9,039 bases of DNA, taken from NCBI GenBank assembly GCA_024641255.1, contig JAHEDL010000132.1, positions 1 through 9,039 of the forward strand, written 5' to 3'. A model generated the notes under the pieces. It had not been told where the DNA came from. It saw only the letters and a list, made by a program, of their open reading frames with translations, and ran no database searches. Positions 8,132-9,039 of this stretch are shown in pieces. The stretch is from Pseudorhodobacter sp. (lineage in GTDB: Bacteria > Pseudomonadota > Alphaproteobacteria > Rhodobacterales > Rhodobacteraceae). Both the position numbers and the translations under genes were made by a program. Every line of letters begins with the position of its first letter. Position 1 is the first letter of the stretch.

Positions 8132-8160
8132 CTTGTGCAGCGCGCGTGGGCCTTCCATAT
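8132..8160 (+). promoter_or_regulatory. Candidate RpoH (sigma-32)-type heat-shock promoter of hslVU
   Basis: CTTGTGC (8132-8138) and TTCCATAT (8153-8160) are separated by 14 bp. The sigma-32 consensus is CTTGAAA, about 13-14 bp, then CCCCATNT. The -35 keeps CTTG and the -10 keeps CCAT.T. Transcription would start near 8168, leaving a short leader with the ribosome binding site. hslVU is a classical RpoH-regulon operon in proteobacteria, which supports the reading. An alternative sigma-70 reading (TTGTGC, 17 bp, CATATA) uses overlapping bases and cannot be excluded. Confidence 0.5.
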
Positions 8161-8170
8161 AAGGGAAGGC
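8150..8170. repeat. Inverted repeat over the hslV -10 region
   Basis: Two perfect 7-bp arms, GCCTTCC (8150-8156) and GGAAGGC (8164-8170), flank a 7-nt AT-rich spacer (ATATAAG). The left arm overlaps the candidate -10 and the right arm lies at the expected transcription start. It could be a protein-binding palindrome, a leader hairpin if transcription starts further upstream, or chance. It also sits in the upstream region of the divergent gene that ends at 7227. Confidence 0.5.
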
Positions 8171-8174
8171 GAAC

Positions 8175-8180
8175 GGAGGG
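8175..8180 (+). promoter_or_regulatory. Ribosome binding site of hslV
   Basis: GGAGGG lies 6 nt before the ATG at 8187, a strong Shine-Dalgarno. It supports this start and therefore the N-terminal extension that precedes the catalytic threonine of HslV. Confidence 0.85.
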
Positions 8181-8186
8181 CGTGAT

Positions 8187-8744
8187 ATGGCCGAAGATAA
8201 ATTCCCGGGTTGGCATGGCACGACCATTCTGGCGGTGCGCCGTGGCGGCGAAGTTGTGGTTGCCGGTGATGGTCAGGTATCGCTGGGCCAAACTGTGATC
8301 AAAGGCACCGCGCGCAAAGTGCGTCGGTTGTCGCCGGGCGGCCATGATGTGGTTGCGGGCTTTGCAGGGTCGACCGCCGATGCTTTCACCTTGCTGGAAC
8401 GGCTTGAAAAGAAGCTAGAGGCAGCGCCCGGTCAGCTTGCGCGCGCTTGTGTCGATCTGGCGAAGGATTGGCGCATGGATAAATACCTGCGCAATCTTGA
8501 AGCGATGCTGATCGTGACCGACGGCACCGATCTTTACGTCATCACCGGCGCAGGCGATGTGCTGGAGCCGGAGCATGACGTGGCTGCAATCGGATCTGGG
8601 GGTAACTATGCGCTGGCTGCGGCGCGCGGGCTGATGACCACAGACCTGCCTGCCGAAGACATTGCGCGACGTGCCATGGCGATTGCCGCCGATATTTGCG
8701 TTTACACCAACGGCAACCTGACGGTTGAACGGATTTCCAAATGA
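8187..8744 (+). CDS. hslV: ATP-dependent protease subunit HslV (ClpQ)
   Basis: Proteolytic core of the HslUV (ClpYQ) protease, a dodecameric proteasome-beta-like N-terminal threonine hydrolase in the cytoplasm that degrades misfolded and regulatory proteins fed to it by HslU. The 185-residue protein has [11 protein letters not shown], where Thr12 is the nucleophile. With Thr12 as residue 1, Asp28 and Lys44 fall at the family's Asp17 and Lys33. The [17 protein letters not shown] (58-74) and [14 protein letters not shown] (135-148) blocks, the latter with Ser137, are standard. In E. coli the threonine directly follows the initiator Met. Here 11 residues precede it and no in-frame start lies next to it, so the extension must be removed by processing, as expected for alphaproteobacterial HslV. 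The stop overlaps the hslU start by 4 bp (ATGA). A heat-shock-type promoter is likely upstream. Confidence 0.97.
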   Translation: MAEDKFPGWHGTTILAVRRGGEVVVAGDGQVSLGQTVIKGTARKVRRLSPGGHDVVAGFAGSTADAFTLLERLEKKLEAAPGQLARACVDLAKDWRMDKYLRNLEAMLIVTDGTDLYVITGAGDVLEPEHDVAAIGSGGNYALAAARGLMTTDLPAEDIARRAMAIAADICVYTNGNLTVERISK

Positions 8745-9039
8745 CCAACCTGACTCCGCGTGAAATTGTATCAGAGCTTGATCGCCATATCATCGGCCAG
8801 CGCGAGGCCAAGCGGGCCGTTGCCGTGGCGCTGCGCAACCGGTGGCGGCGCAAGCATTTGCCGGACGACATTCGCGACGAGGTCTATCCGAAGAACATCC
8901 TGATGATCGGGCCAACTGGGGTCGGCAAGACCGAAATCTCGCGGCGTCTGGCAAAGCTGGCGAAGGCGCCGTTCCTGAAGGTTGAAGCGACCAAGTTTAC
9001 CGAAGTGGGCTATGTTGGCCGCGACGTTGATAGCATCAT
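8741..9039 (+). CDS. hslU: ATP-dependent protease ATPase subunit HslU (ClpY), 5' part
   Basis: AAA+ unfoldase that forms hexameric rings on HslV, unfolds substrates with ATP and threads them into the protease chamber. The reading frame opens with [20 protein letters not shown] and stays open for 99 codons to the window edge; the full protein is usually about 435-450 residues. Visible features are the [21 protein letters not shown] sensor helices (17-37), Walker A GPTGVGKT (57-64, Lys63) and the substrate-gripping pore loop GYVG (90-93, Tyr91). Walker B, the I domain and the C-terminal tail that activates HslV lie outside. The start codon overlaps the hslV stop as ATGA with only a weak GGA 7 nt upstream, so translation is probably coupled to hslV, which would help keep the subunits in balance. 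Confidence 0.95.
   Translation, partial: MTNLTPREIVSELDRHIIGQREAKRAVAVALRNRWRRKHLPDDIRDEVYPKNILMIGPTGVGKTEISRRLAKLAKAPFLKVEATKFTEVGYVGRDVDSI

Noticed and set aside
1..9039. CRISPR array, insertion sequence, tRNA/rRNA, riboswitch or defence system
   Set aside because: No regularly spaced repeats, transposase motifs, terminal inverted repeats or cloverleaf were found. Nearly all of the window is accounted for by conserved genes, and the longest gap is 99 bp.

Overview
The window looks like core chromosome of an alphaproteobacterium, most likely a member of the Rhodobacterales (Rhodobacter/Roseobacter-type). The evidence is the run of a MurU-like nucleotidyltransferase, addB, addA and trxA, the alphaproteobacterial form of AddB, an HslV with a short N-terminal extension ahead of its catalytic threonine, and GC-rich DNA (about 59 % over 7261-7500 by hand count). 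This is recognition from protein sequence; no database search was run.

Layout. Positions 1-6795 (+) hold three tightly packed genes. The 3' part of a MurU-like sugar-phosphate nucleotidyltransferase overlaps the start of addB by 8 bp. addB overlaps addA by 4 bp (ATGA). A 59-bp gap, with a candidate promoter that starts in the addA stop codon, leads to trxA (6855-7181, +). A strong intrinsic terminator (7202-7230) closes this block. A convergent gene (7227-8087, -) follows; it resembles the capsule-polysaccharide/Kdo-transferase type of glycosyltransferase but stands alone. A 99-bp divergent intergenic region (8088-8186) carries a heat-shock (RpoH)-like promoter and a 7-bp-arm inverted repeat. 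It leads into hslV (8187-8744, +) and the first 99 codons of hslU, which runs off the right edge.

How the genes work together. AddB and AddA form the two-nuclease, one-motor helicase-nuclease that resects double-strand breaks for RecA loading. Every RecB-family nuclease residue I looked for is present in both subunits. The helicase motifs are present only in AddA, and AddB has neither a Walker A nor the cysteines that ligate an Fe-S cluster in the Bacillus enzyme. The MurU-like enzyme probably belongs to peptidoglycan (MurNAc) recycling, so its link to addBA is positional rather than metabolic. TrxA is a classical thioredoxin. HslV and HslU form the ATP-dependent HslUV protease.

Overall this is ordinary, well-conserved housekeeping sequence. 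I see no mobile element, CRISPR array, RNA gene or defence island, and no convincing new system. The points most worth a second look are the lone glycosyltransferase-like gene, the RpoH-like hslV promoter with its palindrome, and the stripped-down AddB.
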